From assembly GCA_012960475.1 (NCBI GenBank), contig DUBE01000040.1, positions 27,460 through 91,459 on the forward strand: a DNA stretch of 64,000 bases, in the 5' to 3' direction. The notes below the pieces were generated by a model. The model made no database searches and was not told where the DNA came from. It saw only the letters and a program-made list of their open reading frames with translations. Source of the stretch: Planctomycetota bacterium (GTDB lineage Bacteria; Planctomycetota; UBA1135; GCA-002686595). Below, piece after piece: positions 26,001 to 34,716 of this stretch; positions within the stretch are counted from its first letter, which is position 1, and every line of letters begins with the position of its first letter. Made by a program: the position numbers and the translations under genes.

Positions 26001-27488
26001 TCAACTCCTCCTCGGTGGCGAGCGGCGGCGTACTCGTCGGTAGGCTCTGAGTTGTTCCTTGGCCGCCGCGGCCCAGGAGTTGTCCTCGGCCAGACAGCGC
26101 AGGACCATCTGTTTCCAGTCCGTGGCACTCTTGTAATGGTGGCGCGCCGCATCTATGCCGTCCTCAAGCATGGATTCCGAGTCATAGTTCTTGAAGCCGA
26201 ACCCCGTGCCGTTGCGTGGATTTACACGCACATCCCGGACCACGTCGGAGAGACCGCTGTTCTTGTAGGCCACGGGCACAACTCCGTAGCGCATGCCGAT
26301 CGCCGGGAGGGTGGGCGCCGCATGAAAGTGGGAGGGCAAGAGCAGAATATCGGATCCACCCAGCAATACATGGGCGGTGTTGACGTTGTAGCCTTCGATG
26401 ATGCGGCAGCGACCGGCGAAGGTCTGTTCGATGGTGTGCAGGCGCTCGAGGACTTCCGGGTTGCCGGGGCCCATCATGACCACTTGCACCGAGCGCTCCA
26501 GCAGAGGCGTGATGGCTTCGGAGACAATGTCGAAGCCACCATCGCTGTCGAACTGGCCGACCACGCAGATCAGGGGCGTACGCGGGCCGTTGTCCAGCTT
26601 GAGCGCACGTTGCAGGGAGACCTTGCACTTGCGCTTGCCGGTGGTGGGATCCTTGTCCTCGGGGCCATAGGTCTGGGCCAGCAGCGGGTCGCAGGAGGGG
26701 TCCCAGGAGCGATAGTTGATGCCAGGGGTAATCCCCACGATTTCTTTTTCGCGGCGTCGGAATGTATCGAACACCGTGTTGTCGTTGGGCATGGCCGCCA
26801 CTGTGTCCACCAGGGTGGGTGAGTTCGTGCCGATGATCGTGGCGTACTCGGCGCCGGCCTTGAGGTAGTTGATCTTGCCTCCCAGTTCGACGCCACCAAT
26901 GGCGTGGAACTCCTTGTGGGAGATGCCGACCTTGGGCAGGATCTCGCGCTCGAAGCTGCCTTGCATGGCAGTGTTTTGCACCGCGAAGAAGGTACCGGCT
27001 TTGGTAGCCGGGTGCTTCTTGTCCTTCTGCAGGTAGTCGAGCCTTTGGAATACGGGGATCAGGCCGGTGGTCCAATCGAAGCAATGGATCACGTCCGCCG
27101 AAAAGCGGATCAACTCCAGTCCTTCCAGGACAGCCCGGGCAAAGATTGAATAGCGGCGCCAGTTGTCGTCATAGGGACCTTGGGTGTCCCCATAGGGATG
27201 GCGAGTGCGAAAGAGTTGCGCGTGGTCCACCAGCACGATGTCGAGTTCGTTCAGCTGGCCGTGCATCAGGCGCACGCGTACCGAGTCATCCCCGTCCGGC
27301 AGGGTGAGGCTGCCTACATTCTTGAGGCCGCTCAGGACGCTGGTGTCGATGTCCTTGGTCAGGGGCAAAAATACCCGCACATTCGCTCCTGCCGCCACCA
27401 GGGCACGGGGCAGTTGTTCAGCGATCTCGGCGAGGTTGGTGCGTCGCACCAGGCTCTGGAGTTCGGGAGTTGCGAATGCGACCTTCAC
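26001..27488 (-). CDS. Divergent glycogen synthase-like glycosyltransferase (GT5-like)
   Basis: The 495-residue protein has the GlgA layout: MKVAFATPEL at the N-terminus, VIHCFDWTTGLIP, NYLKAGAEYATIIGTNSP, GITPGINYRSWDP and a late IGMRYGVVPVAYKNSGLSD. Key residues differ. The N-terminal KTGGLADV is replaced by RRTNLAEI, and the PSRFEPCGL segment, which contains the catalytic glutamate in GlgA, reads PSHFHAAPT with histidine there. It may therefore use another donor or have lost starch/glycogen synthase activity. I place the start at the GTG at 27488, matching family N-termini; a GTG at 27590 would add 34 poor-looking residues. Confidence 0.8.
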   Translation of the reverse strand: MKVAFATPELQSLVRRTNLAEIAEQLPRALVAAGANVRVFLPLTKDIDTSVLSGLKNVGSLTLPDGDDSVRVRLMHGQLNELDIVLVDHAQLFRTRHPYGDTQGPYDDNWRRYSIFARAVLEGLELIRFSADVIHCFDWTTGLIPVFQRLDYLQKDKKHPATKAGTFFAVQNTAMQGSFEREILPKVGISHKEFHAIGGVELGGKINYLKAGAEYATIIGTNSPTLVDTVAAMPNDNTVFDTFRRREKEIVGITPGINYRSWDPSCDPLLAQTYGPEDKDPTTGKRKCKVSLQRALKLDNGPRTPLICVVGQFDSDGGFDIVSEAITPLLERSVQVVMMGPGNPEVLERLHTIEQTFAGRCRIIEGYNVNTAHVLLGGSDILLLPSHFHAAPTLPAIGMRYGVVPVAYKNSGLSDVVRDVRVNPRNGTGFGFKNYDSESMLEDGIDAARHHYKSATDWKQMVLRCLAEDNSWAAAAKEQLRAYRRVRRRSPPRRS

Positions 27489-27677
27489 GGTGCTGCGGAG
27501 GGATTGATGGTGGGGGTCTGAACCCGCTTCGGACCTGTAGAGGGGCCTCAGGTGGGCCCATGGAGAGGGCGGGGATTGTCCCGCAGTCACAGGAACCTAG
27601 AAACCGCAGCCGGATTTAGCTTCCCCGGGGTTCGTAGCACCGACGTAACTCTCTGACAGGCAAGGGGTTACGATTTT

Positions 27678-28490
27678 TCAGAAATCCGATTCTGTTAAGC
27701 TTCCCGGCGCCATCTGGGAGTTTTCCCAGATCGCGAGGGCTTCGGGCAGGAGGCTTTTGATCTGCTCGATGCGGTGTCCGTGGGAGGGGTGGGTGGAGAG
27801 CCACTCGGGTGGTGCACCCCCGCCCTGGGCCTCCATGCGCTGCCAGAATTCTACCGCCACGCGCGGGTCGTAGCCCGCCCTGGCCATTGTGATCAGCCCG
27901 ATCCGGTCCGCTTCCAGTTCCGCATCCCGCCCATAGGAAAGGTTCAGCAGGGCTGCGCTGACAGAGGCGATGGCCAGGGAGTATTCGGGGTGCATATCGT
28001 TCTCTTCCAACACCACACCGAGCACGGCCAGTCCGCCGCTGAGGGCCAGCTGGCGGGTCATGGCCTGCGTGCCATGGCGCAGGGTCGCGTGGGCGATCTC
28101 ATGGCCCATGACCACCGCCAGCCCCGCTTCGTCCTTTGTGATCTCGAGGATGCCGGTGTAGACCCCCATCTTGCCCCCGGGCAGGCAGAAAGCGTTCAGG
28201 GTGCCGTCTTCCTTGATCAGCACGGTCTCCCAGGGAAAGTCCCGGGCAAAGGCTGGGGCGTCGATGAGGGCTCCAGGCACGAGACGCGCAGTCACTCTCA
28301 GGACATGCTCGAAGGCAGGCCCCGAGGTGACCAGGGTTTCCTTGCTGCTCACATCCTCAAAGGCCCTGCTGCCCAGGGTGATGTCTTCCTGGACGCTGAA
28401 GGTGTTGAACTGGGCGCAACTGGTCAGCAGACCCAGGGCGGCCAGGGACAAGGTCTTGCCCAGCCAGGTGGTGGTCTTCGTCTTTTTCAT
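27678..28490 (-). CDS. M48-family zinc metalloprotease lipoprotein
   Basis: A lipoprotein signal ends LGLLTSCA, so the 270-residue protein is anchored in the envelope, most likely the periplasmic side. The M48 zinc motif is VMGHEIAHATLRHG, with the third ligand in DAELEADRIG. FCLPGGKMGVYTGIL and THPSHGHRIEQIK are also family hallmarks, as in LoiP and YcaL, which help outer-membrane quality control. No transmembrane helices follow, so it belongs to the soluble M48C group rather than HtpX. It lies upstream of the glycogen-synthase-like gene and divergent from gpmI. Confidence 0.92.
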   Translation of the reverse strand: MKKTKTTTWLGKTLSLAALGLLTSCAQFNTFSVQEDITLGSRAFEDVSSKETLVTSGPAFEHVLRVTARLVPGALIDAPAFARDFPWETVLIKEDGTLNAFCLPGGKMGVYTGILEITKDEAGLAVVMGHEIAHATLRHGTQAMTRQLALSGGLAVLGVVLEENDMHPEYSLAIASVSAALLNLSYGRDAELEADRIGLITMARAGYDPRVAVEFWQRMEAQGGGAPPEWLSTHPSHGHRIEQIKSLLPEALAIWENSQMAPGSLTESDF

Positions 28491-28555
28491 GGGCCTTTAG
28501 TATGGTGCAGGGGGGGGCTCCTGGCCAAGCGCCGTCCCTTCCTCTGATCCCACGC

Positions 28556-30088
28556 ATGAAACGCCCCCCGCTCCTGTTGGTTGTCCTTGATGGATGGGGT
28601 CACCGGGATGACCCCGAGTCCAATGCGATTGCTTCCTCGGCGCCGTACTTTCGGGAGCTGATGGGGCGTTATCCCCATGGCCTGCTGCACGCTTGCGGGG
28701 CTGAGGTCGGCCTGCCGGAAGGAATAATGGGCAACAGCGAGGTTGGCCACATGAACTTGGGCGCCGGACGCGTGATCAATCAAGACATCACGCGAATCAA
28801 CGCGGCGATCGCAAGCGGCGACTTCTTTGAGAACGGTGCTCTGCTCGAGGCCATGGAGGGCGCGCGCCGAGATGAGCAAAATCTACATCTGATGGGCTTG
28901 GTTTCCGATGGTGCGGTGCACGCCAGCGACAAGCACATTGTGGCTCTGTTGCAAATGGCCAAGAAGGTGGGCTTGCCTGGGGGCAGAGTCCTGATTCACG
29001 CTCTGACCGATGGCCGGGATACGCCGCCGCGTTCGGGCGTCAAACATCTTGCGCGCCTTGAGCAAGCCTGTGCCACGGAGGGCGTCGGCCGAATCGTCAG
29101 CGTGATCGGTCGTTACTGGGCCATGGACCGGGACAATCGTTGGGAGCGCGTGCAAAAGGCTCATGATCTCCTCACGGTCGGTGTTGGCGAACGCCGGGAT
29201 TCCGCGATCGTGGCCCTTGAGCAGTCCTATGCCGCCGGAGTCACGGACGAATTCGTGGAGCCCACTGTCATAGGCTCCCAAGACGGCACACGCATCGAAG
29301 CAGGTGAGCGTTTGATCATGTTCAACTACCGTGCAGATCGGGTGCGTGAAATCTCTGATGCTCTTTCCAATGAAGACTTCCGGTCCTTTGAACGGCGCGG
29401 AAACGGTCGGCCTGTCATCACCACCTTTACCCAATACCGATCAGATTTCCCCTTCCCCATCGCTTTCGCGTCGAACAACTTGTCCGACATGTTCCCGGAT
29501 GTGATCAGCCGCGCTGGTCTGCGTCAGGCCCGCATCGCTGAGACTGAAAAGTACGCCCATGTGACCTTCTTCTTCTCCGGCGGAAAAGAAGATGTGCTTC
29601 CCGGCGAAAACCGCATCCTGCTCCCCAGCCCCAAGGTTGCCACCTATGATCTTGTTCCTGAGATGAGTTCAAGGGCCGTAACCGATGCGATCCTCGCCGA
29701 ACTCGCTCGCGCCGAAACCGAGGTCTACATCATCAACTATGCCAACGCCGACATGGTGGGTCACACCGGCGACTACGACGCCGCTTGCCAGGCCGTTGCC
29801 GCGGTAGACGGTTGTCTGCGTGAGATCACGGCCGCCGTCAACGCCCAAGGAGGTCTGACCGTGATCACCGCAGACCACGGGAACTCCGAACAACTCGTCG
29901 ATCCCGAAAGCGGCGAGCCACACACGGCCCACACCCTGAACCCGGTGCCCATCGTGTTCTGCGGTGCAGAGTTCGAAGGCCAATCGATCCGTCCCCACGG
30001 AGTGCTGGCAGATGTGGCTCCCAGCCTATTGCAGGTTCTCGAACTGGATCAGCCGGAAGCGATGACTGCGCGTAGCCTGATCCAGTGA
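28556..30088 (+). CDS. gpmI: Phosphoglycerate mutase, cofactor-independent (GpmI)
   Basis: This manganese-dependent enzyme interconverts 3- and 2-phosphoglycerate. LLVVLDGWGHRDDPESNA at the N-terminus and MGNSEVGHMNLGAGR carry the metal site and the serine nucleophile; the middle has LTDGRDTPPRSG and FNYRADRVREI, and the C-terminus YANADMVGHTGD and TADHGNSE with the other metal ligands. The ATG at 28556 gives 510 residues, the normal size; an upstream extension to 28502 looks spurious. Pyruvate kinase is elsewhere in the window, so these glycolytic genes are not grouped. Confidence 0.97.
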   Translation: MKRPPLLLVVLDGWGHRDDPESNAIASSAPYFRELMGRYPHGLLHACGAEVGLPEGIMGNSEVGHMNLGAGRVINQDITRINAAIASGDFFENGALLEAMEGARRDEQNLHLMGLVSDGAVHASDKHIVALLQMAKKVGLPGGRVLIHALTDGRDTPPRSGVKHLARLEQACATEGVGRIVSVIGRYWAMDRDNRWERVQKAHDLLTVGVGERRDSAIVALEQSYAAGVTDEFVEPTVIGSQDGTRIEAGERLIMFNYRADRVREISDALSNEDFRSFERRGNGRPVITTFTQYRSDFPFPIAFASNNLSDMFPDVISRAGLRQARIAETEKYAHVTFFFSGGKEDVLPGENRILLPSPKVATYDLVPEMSSRAVTDAILAELARAETEVYIINYANADMVGHTGDYDAACQAVAAVDGCLREITAAVNAQGGLTVITADHGNSEQLVDPESGEPHTAHTLNPVPIVFCGAEFEGQSIRPHGVLADVAPSLLQVLELDQPEAMTARSLIQ

Positions 30089-30238
30089 TGTGCGGGTCAG
30101 GATCTGGCAGGAACCGCCTTCATGCCTGTGGGAGCTCTCCTTCACAGGTCCTATCTGATGATTGGGTCATCCGTTCGAGGAGACAAGGTGCGGCCTGGCT
30201 GGCGTGCAGGGCTCTGTGCCTTTTATCCAATTCCTGGA

Positions 30239-30703
30239 ATGAACGCGGACCATGACCGTATGGGGCTGGATCAAGGAGAGGTTCCTGTGCATTGGATTGG
30301 AAGAGTTAGTATTTGTGTTCTGATTGGACTGGTTGTGGGCCCCATGATTGGGACGGTACTCACCGGGCCTGGGGAGGGTGGACTTGTCGGCTTCATCTAC
30401 GGTCTCTTCATCGGCCCACTGGTGGGTGCGTTCTTGGGCCTGGCATGGGGGGTGCTTGGCCAGAAACGCGCGGGTCTCCTGCTGCACTCTCTCGGGCGGG
30501 TGTGCACTCTGGTCCTGGTTGGTTTGGTGCTTGCGCTTGCAGTGGGGAAATACATTTCCGTTCATCAGGGCGTTGCAGGTTTCAACGGTCTTGGCAAGTG
30601 GTTCTGGCTAGGCCCCGGACTGGGTGCCTTGCTGGGGGTGATCTGGTCCCTGCGTTCATGGGGTAAGGCGGATCTGCCCGACTCAATGCGGCATACCCAA
30701 TGA
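30239..30703 (+). CDS. Small glycine-rich integral membrane protein
   Basis: Starting at the ATG at 30239, the 154-residue product has about four hydrophobic helices with a glycine-zipper look (for instance GLVVGPMIGTVLTGPGEGG and FIYGLFIGPLVGAFLG). No family is recognised. An earlier frame from 30122 adds 39 residues that look non-coding. Its stop overlaps the ATG of the fatty-acid-hydroxylase-like gene (ATGA), so the two are probably translated together and may act on the same membrane lipid. Confidence 0.6.
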   Translation: MNADHDRMGLDQGEVPVHWIGRVSICVLIGLVVGPMIGTVLTGPGEGGLVGFIYGLFIGPLVGAFLGLAWGVLGQKRAGLLLHSLGRVCTLVLVGLVLALAVGKYISVHQGVAGFNGLGKWFWLGPGLGALLGVIWSLRSWGKADLPDSMRHTQ

Positions 30704-31365
30704 CCACATTCGATGTGGAGGCTTTCCGCCAACGGGAAAGGAGCGAGGGCTTTCCTGCCTACTACAACGGCTGGCTGCACCTCGCGGCCAGTGCCGCAGT
30801 CATGCTCGGTCTCTGTGCGTGGTCCTTCACGCAGCTGCAGGATGTGCGGGCATGGGAGTGGGGCATGCTGCCGCTGGTTGCCCTACTTGGCAATGGTGCG
30901 GTGTTTTTCATTCACCGGGACTTGTTGCACCGCCGCCGTCGCGGTGCCAGATTCGCCTACTACATGCACTCGGATGTGCACCATAGGTTCTTTACTTACG
31001 AGCACATCGTCTGCCAGCGGGTACGGGACCTTCACGCGGTCTTGTTTCCCGTCTGGGTTGTGGTGCTTGTGCTTGGTGGGATCAATCTGGTGGGCTGGTT
31101 CTTGTTGCAGCAACTCGTGAGTGCCAATTGTGCCTGGTTCCTGATGTTTGGAAGCTCGGCGTACTTCCTGACCTACGAGGTGTTTCATACCGCGTCGCAC
31201 TTGCGGGATGGTCATCCTCTGCTGATCTTTCCTCCCTTTCGGTACATGCGCGCCCATCATCGTTTGCATCATGTCCCCAGTCGCATGCGCTCCGAGAACT
31301 TCAACATCATCTACCCCTTGGGGGATATCCTCGCCGGGACCTTTGTTCGTGAGCAGGATTCGTGA
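30700..31365 (+). CDS. Fatty acid hydroxylase / sterol desaturase superfamily protein
   Basis: The 221-residue membrane protein has the histidine-box pattern of di-iron lipid hydroxylases: HRDLLHRR, HSDVHHRFF, HTASH and HHRLHH, spaced between hydrophobic helices. Members of this superfamily use oxygen to hydroxylate or desaturate fatty acids, sterols, carotenoids or ether lipids. The protein is a little shorter than most. Its substrate is not evident; the coupled upstream membrane protein gives no clue. The gene converges with the aldehyde dehydrogenase operon across a 27-base gap that is almost filled by a perfect hairpin. Confidence 0.8.
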   Translation: MTTFDVEAFRQRERSEGFPAYYNGWLHLAASAAVMLGLCAWSFTQLQDVRAWEWGMLPLVALLGNGAVFFIHRDLLHRRRRGARFAYYMHSDVHHRFFTYEHIVCQRVRDLHAVLFPVWVVVLVLGGINLVGWFLLQQLVSANCAWFLMFGSSAYFLTYEVFHTASHLRDGHPLLIFPPFRYMRAHHRLHHVPSRMRSENFNIIYPLGDILAGTFVREQDS

Positions 31366-31371
31366 ATTTGT

Positions 31372-31388
31372 ACGGTGTTGGACACCGT
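31372..31388. terminator. Convergent-gene hairpin
   Basis: ACGGTGT (31372-31378) pairs perfectly with ACACCGT (31382-31388) around a TGG loop. It lies in the 27-base gap between two convergent genes and so could stop transcription in both directions. T-tracts are weak on both sides. Confidence 0.6.
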
Positions 31389-31392
31389 CTTG

Positions 31393-32766
31393 CTAACCCT
31401 CTGCCTTCAGATGCCACCCCTTGGGTTGCACGAAGGCGAGGATGCCCAGGGTAGAGAGGGTGCTGCCTTGCCCTGAGTGACCGCGACCCGTCCAAGGGAG
31501 GTGGGGGCTGACGCGGTCGCAGCAGTTCCAGTAGGCGGTGCCAGCATTGACTTGGGCGAGGACTCTTGTTGCGCGGTCTTTGTCCTGTGAGTAGACGGCG
31601 GCGGTCAGGCCGAAGGGAGTGTCGTTCATCAGTTGCACGGCTTCGGTGTCCGAGTCCACCACTTGGATGCCGATGATGGGACCAAAGCTCTCATCTGTCA
31701 TGAGATCCATGGTGTGATCGACTTTGGTCAGGACCGTGGGCTCAAAGAAGGAACCGGGGCCGGGGGCGCGTTGGCCGCCGGTTTGTAGAACAGCGCCCTT
31801 GGCGAGGGCGTCCTTGACTTGTGCTTCGAGCACATGGAGTTGAGCTGGGCGCGTCAAGGGTCCTAGGGTTGTGGCTGGATCGGTGGGGGAGCCGAGAACG
31901 AGTTTTCGAGCGGCGCTGACGAAGTGTTCGATGAAGGAGTCGGCGATCCTGTCCTGCACATAGATCCTCTCGACTGCGCAGCAGCTTTGACCAGCGTTGT
32001 AGAAGGCGCCGTCGGCGAGGGCGAGCGCGGCGGCGGGGATGTTCACATCGTCCATTACGAAGGCCGGGTCCTTGCCGCCCAGTTCCAGTTGTACTCGCAT
32101 CAGGCTGGGGGCGGCGGCAGCGGCGATCTTGACTCCGGTGGCGTGGGAGCCGGTGAAGTAGATTCCGTCGATGGGAAGTTGCAGGAGTTCTGCGCCTGTC
32201 TGGCCCTCGCCAATCACTGTGGTGAAGGCTCCCTCGGGCAGACCTGCTTCGGTGAACATCTCTTGGATGGCGAGGCCGGTGAGGGAAGCCAGTTCGGAAG
32301 GCTTGTAGAGCACCGTGTTACCGGTCAAGAGGGCAGGAATGAAGGCGTTGACCCCGACCAGGTAGGGATAGTTCCAGGCGGAGATGTTAGCGATCACACC
32401 CAGGGGTTCGAAGGCGAGGAGTTCTTGGGGATTGGTCTCTGGCGGCAGGACTTCGGCTGTTTGGATTGTGCGGGCGGTGTGCTCCAGAAAAAAATCGATG
32501 CGGGCGTGGACTCCCTTGAGTTCGTTCAGGGACTGCTGTAGTGGCTTGCCCGTTTCCGAGGTCAGGAGGTCAGCCAGCTCATCGCAGCGTTCGGTCAGGC
32601 GGGCCTTGAAGCCGCGAAGGAGGGTGCAACGGTCTGCCACGGGGAGTGCGGCCCAGGTGGGTTGGGCGGCTCGCGCGGTGGCGTACTTCTCGTGGATCGA
32701 CTCGGTCGTGTCCACTGCGAGTTCGCGGATCAGTTCGCCAGTGGCTGGGTTTGTGACTTGCAGCAT
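31393..32766 (-). CDS. Aldehyde dehydrogenase (NAD-dependent), last gene of the amino-alcohol operon
   Basis: The 457-residue protein oxidises an aldehyde to an acid. LELGGKDPAFV holds the general-base glutamate and GQSCCAVERIYV the nucleophilic cysteine, with FTGSHATGVKI for NAD binding. The start is the ATG at 32766, where MLQVTNPATGEL matches family N-termini; a longer frame to 32925 runs into the upstream gene. The place after a gamma-glutamyl hydrolase, iron alcohol dehydrogenase and glutamine-synthetase-like ligase suggests the substrate is a gamma-glutamyl-amino aldehyde, by analogy with PuuC in putrescine degradation (inference). Confidence 0.9.
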   Translation of the reverse strand: MLQVTNPATGELIRELAVDTTESIHEKYATARAAQPTWAALPVADRCTLLRGFKARLTERCDELADLLTSETGKPLQQSLNELKGVHARIDFFLEHTARTIQTAEVLPPETNPQELLAFEPLGVIANISAWNYPYLVGVNAFIPALLTGNTVLYKPSELASLTGLAIQEMFTEAGLPEGAFTTVIGEGQTGAELLQLPIDGIYFTGSHATGVKIAAAAAPSLMRVQLELGGKDPAFVMDDVNIPAAALALADGAFYNAGQSCCAVERIYVQDRIADSFIEHFVSAARKLVLGSPTDPATTLGPLTRPAQLHVLEAQVKDALAKGAVLQTGGQRAPGPGSFFEPTVLTKVDHTMDLMTDESFGPIIGIQVVDSDTEAVQLMNDTPFGLTAAVYSQDKDRATRVLAQVNAGTAYWNCCDRVSPHLPWTGRGHSGQGSTLSTLGILAFVQPKGWHLKAEG

Positions 32767-32773
32767 GGGGCGC

Positions 32774-33538
32774 TTAGCCTCGGGCGAGTTCGGCGGCGGA
32801 GAGGAAGCTGTGCAGGATAGGACTTGGAGAGAGCAGGTCCGGTGCGCCAGGCTCGATGAACTCCGGGTGCCACTGAACCGCATAAAGGTAGCTCTCGCCC
32901 GGACGATGCAGGGCTTCAATGACACCGTCCCCCTCGGACCGGGCTTCGACGACCAGGCCCTCGGCCAGGTCTTCCACCGCCTGGTGATGAATGCTGTTCA
33001 CGCGACCGCCAGAGTTTCCGGGGTAGAATTCGCACAGTCGCGATTCGGGCTCAAAGACCACCTCGTGGTGCAGTTCCTCGTATACAGCCCAGTCACGATG
33101 AACCTGGGAATCGGGACGCTTGGCTTCCAGGTCCTGGCACAATGTTCCACCGAAGGCCACATTGATCAATTGCAGGCCGCGGCAGATGCCAAGCACTGGT
33201 TTGCCCACGCGCAGGCATTCGTTCAGCAATTCGATCTCGTAGAGATCTCGCTCATGGTCTCCTAGCCACTCGGGTTTGTGCGGAGTACTCCCATAACTCC
33301 TTGGTGCCACATCGGATCCACCCTGCAAGAGCAAACCGTCCACCTCCTCGATCAGCATCGGCACCCCCACTGAGCCACTGGCCCGTGGCAGCATGAGAGG
33401 CAGAGCTCCCGAAGCCATGACCCAGTTGCCCATGGACTGCTCCATGTACTGCAGGGTCTTGTTCTTGAAGATCGGGCGCGTGGGATCGGCGTGGAAGAAG
33501 CACGCGCTGAGACCGATCTTGAGGGGGCGCGAGGTCAT
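32774..33538 (-). CDS. Class I glutamine amidotransferase-like gamma-glutamyl hydrolase (PuuD-like)
   Basis: The 254-residue enzyme belongs to the peptidase C26 family, whose PuuD member cleaves gamma-glutamyl-GABA to release glutamate. GICRGLQLINV has the nucleophilic cysteine, LLQGGSDVAP the early family segment, and VQWHPEFI the catalytic histidine and glutamate. It overlaps the iron alcohol dehydrogenase stop by four bases. In this operon the likely role is the final hydrolysis, freeing glutamate and the amino acid made from the amino alcohol. Confidence 0.88.
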   Translation of the reverse strand: MTSRPLKIGLSACFFHADPTRPIFKNKTLQYMEQSMGNWVMASGALPLMLPRASGSVGVPMLIEEVDGLLLQGGSDVAPRSYGSTPHKPEWLGDHERDLYEIELLNECLRVGKPVLGICRGLQLINVAFGGTLCQDLEAKRPDSQVHRDWAVYEELHHEVVFEPESRLCEFYPGNSGGRVNSIHHQAVEDLAEGLVVEARSEGDGVIEALHRPGESYLYAVQWHPEFIEPGAPDLLSPSPILHSFLSAAELARG

Positions 33539-34707
33539 GACCCGAGTGCATCCTTGAAGAGTGAGCGAAAGTCAGCTTCAGAAACCGGCACCGGGTTTTC
33601 CAGGTGACAGGAATCCTTGAGGGCAAAGGCCACCAGGTCTTCGAAGTGCCCGGGCTCTACTCCCGCTTCCCTCAAGTTGCTTGGGATGCCAATTGCGGTA
33701 CGCAGATCGTTGAGCCAGTCAAAGAACCCCTGGGCCGTTCCATCCGCTCCCGCCGCAACGCTCATGCGCGCAAATTTTTCATTGCATGCGGCGCGATTGA
33801 AGCCAAGGGTGAAGGGCAGCATGATCCCGTTCGCCAGTCCGTGGTGCAAATCACAGACCGTAGAGAGGGAATGGGCGCAGGAGTGCGTCACCCCGAGGCC
33901 TTTTTGAAAGGCTACAGCGCCCATCATGGAAGCGGTCAGCATCAGGCCTCGCGCTTCGATGTGTTCGGCCGTGTTGCCTGTTCCTGCAGCAGAAAAATCT
34001 ACGCAGGCCTTGAGGCTTTTGGAAATCAAGCGGATGCCCTCCAAGGAAATCCCGTCGGCCATGGGATGGTACCCGTCGACCAGGAATGCTTCGCTCAAGT
34101 GGCTCAAGGCATCCATGCCCGTGGCAGCAGTCACTCCCGCGGGTAGGCCCAGGGTCAACTCTGGATCGAGAAGTACCATGGCCGGCAAGAGGCGTGGGTG
34201 AAACAGAATCGCTTTGCGGTGGGAGGCGTCATCGGAAACCACCGCCGCACGACCCACTTCGCTGCCCGTGCCTGCGGTGGTGGGGATGGCGATGATCGGG
34301 GGGATCAGGTTCTCCACAGGCTTTTGATTTGGGTTGCCGTCTTCGTAGTCGAGCACCGAGCCCGGATGATGCGCCATCAACGCGATGATCTTGGCCACAT
34401 CCAGGGACGCGCCGCCGCCCATGGCTACGATGGCGTCCGCTTGGTGTTCCCTGAAGGCGGCCAGCCCTTGCTCCACCTGACTGATCACCGGATTGCCCCA
34501 GATTTCCGAAAAGACTGCGGACTCAAAAGCGGATTGTTCCAGGGTCTCGCGCAGGGCCAGGCCTATGGGCAGTTGGGCCAGAATCTTGTCGGTAACCAGC
34601 AGGGGGCGTTTAGATCCAAGAGTTTCGAGTTGTTGGGGGAGTTCGCTCACAACTCCCGCGCCGAAACGGATTGGTGTGGGGTAGTTGAACTGGGTGATGT
34701 CGCTCAT
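33535..34707 (-). CDS. Iron-containing alcohol dehydrogenase
   Basis: The 390-residue enzyme oxidises a primary alcohol with NAD(P). MGGGASLDVAKIIAL is the dinucleotide-binding glycine segment; GTGSEVGRAAVVSD and the metal segment GVTHSCAHSLSTVCDLHHG, which holds two histidine ligands, complete the family pattern. Putrescine operons use a flavin oxidase (PuuB) in this position. An alcohol dehydrogenase here instead fits a hydroxyl-bearing amine as substrate. It is coupled to the following hydrolase gene by a four-base overlap. Confidence 0.92.
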   Translation of the reverse strand: MSDITQFNYPTPIRFGAGVVSELPQQLETLGSKRPLLVTDKILAQLPIGLALRETLEQSAFESAVFSEIWGNPVISQVEQGLAAFREHQADAIVAMGGGASLDVAKIIALMAHHPGSVLDYEDGNPNQKPVENLIPPIIAIPTTAGTGSEVGRAAVVSDDASHRKAILFHPRLLPAMVLLDPELTLGLPAGVTAATGMDALSHLSEAFLVDGYHPMADGISLEGIRLISKSLKACVDFSAAGTGNTAEHIEARGLMLTASMMGAVAFQKGLGVTHSCAHSLSTVCDLHHGLANGIMLPFTLGFNRAACNEKFARMSVAAGADGTAQGFFDWLNDLRTAIGIPSNLREAGVEPGHFEDLVAFALKDSCHLENPVPVSEADFRSLFKDALGS

Positions 34708-34716
34708 GAGAGAAAC

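Noticed and set aside
32767..32925. Longer N-terminus for the aldehyde dehydrogenase
   Set aside because: The added 53 residues overlap the upstream hydrolase gene and do not look like protein; family N-termini match the ATG at 32766.
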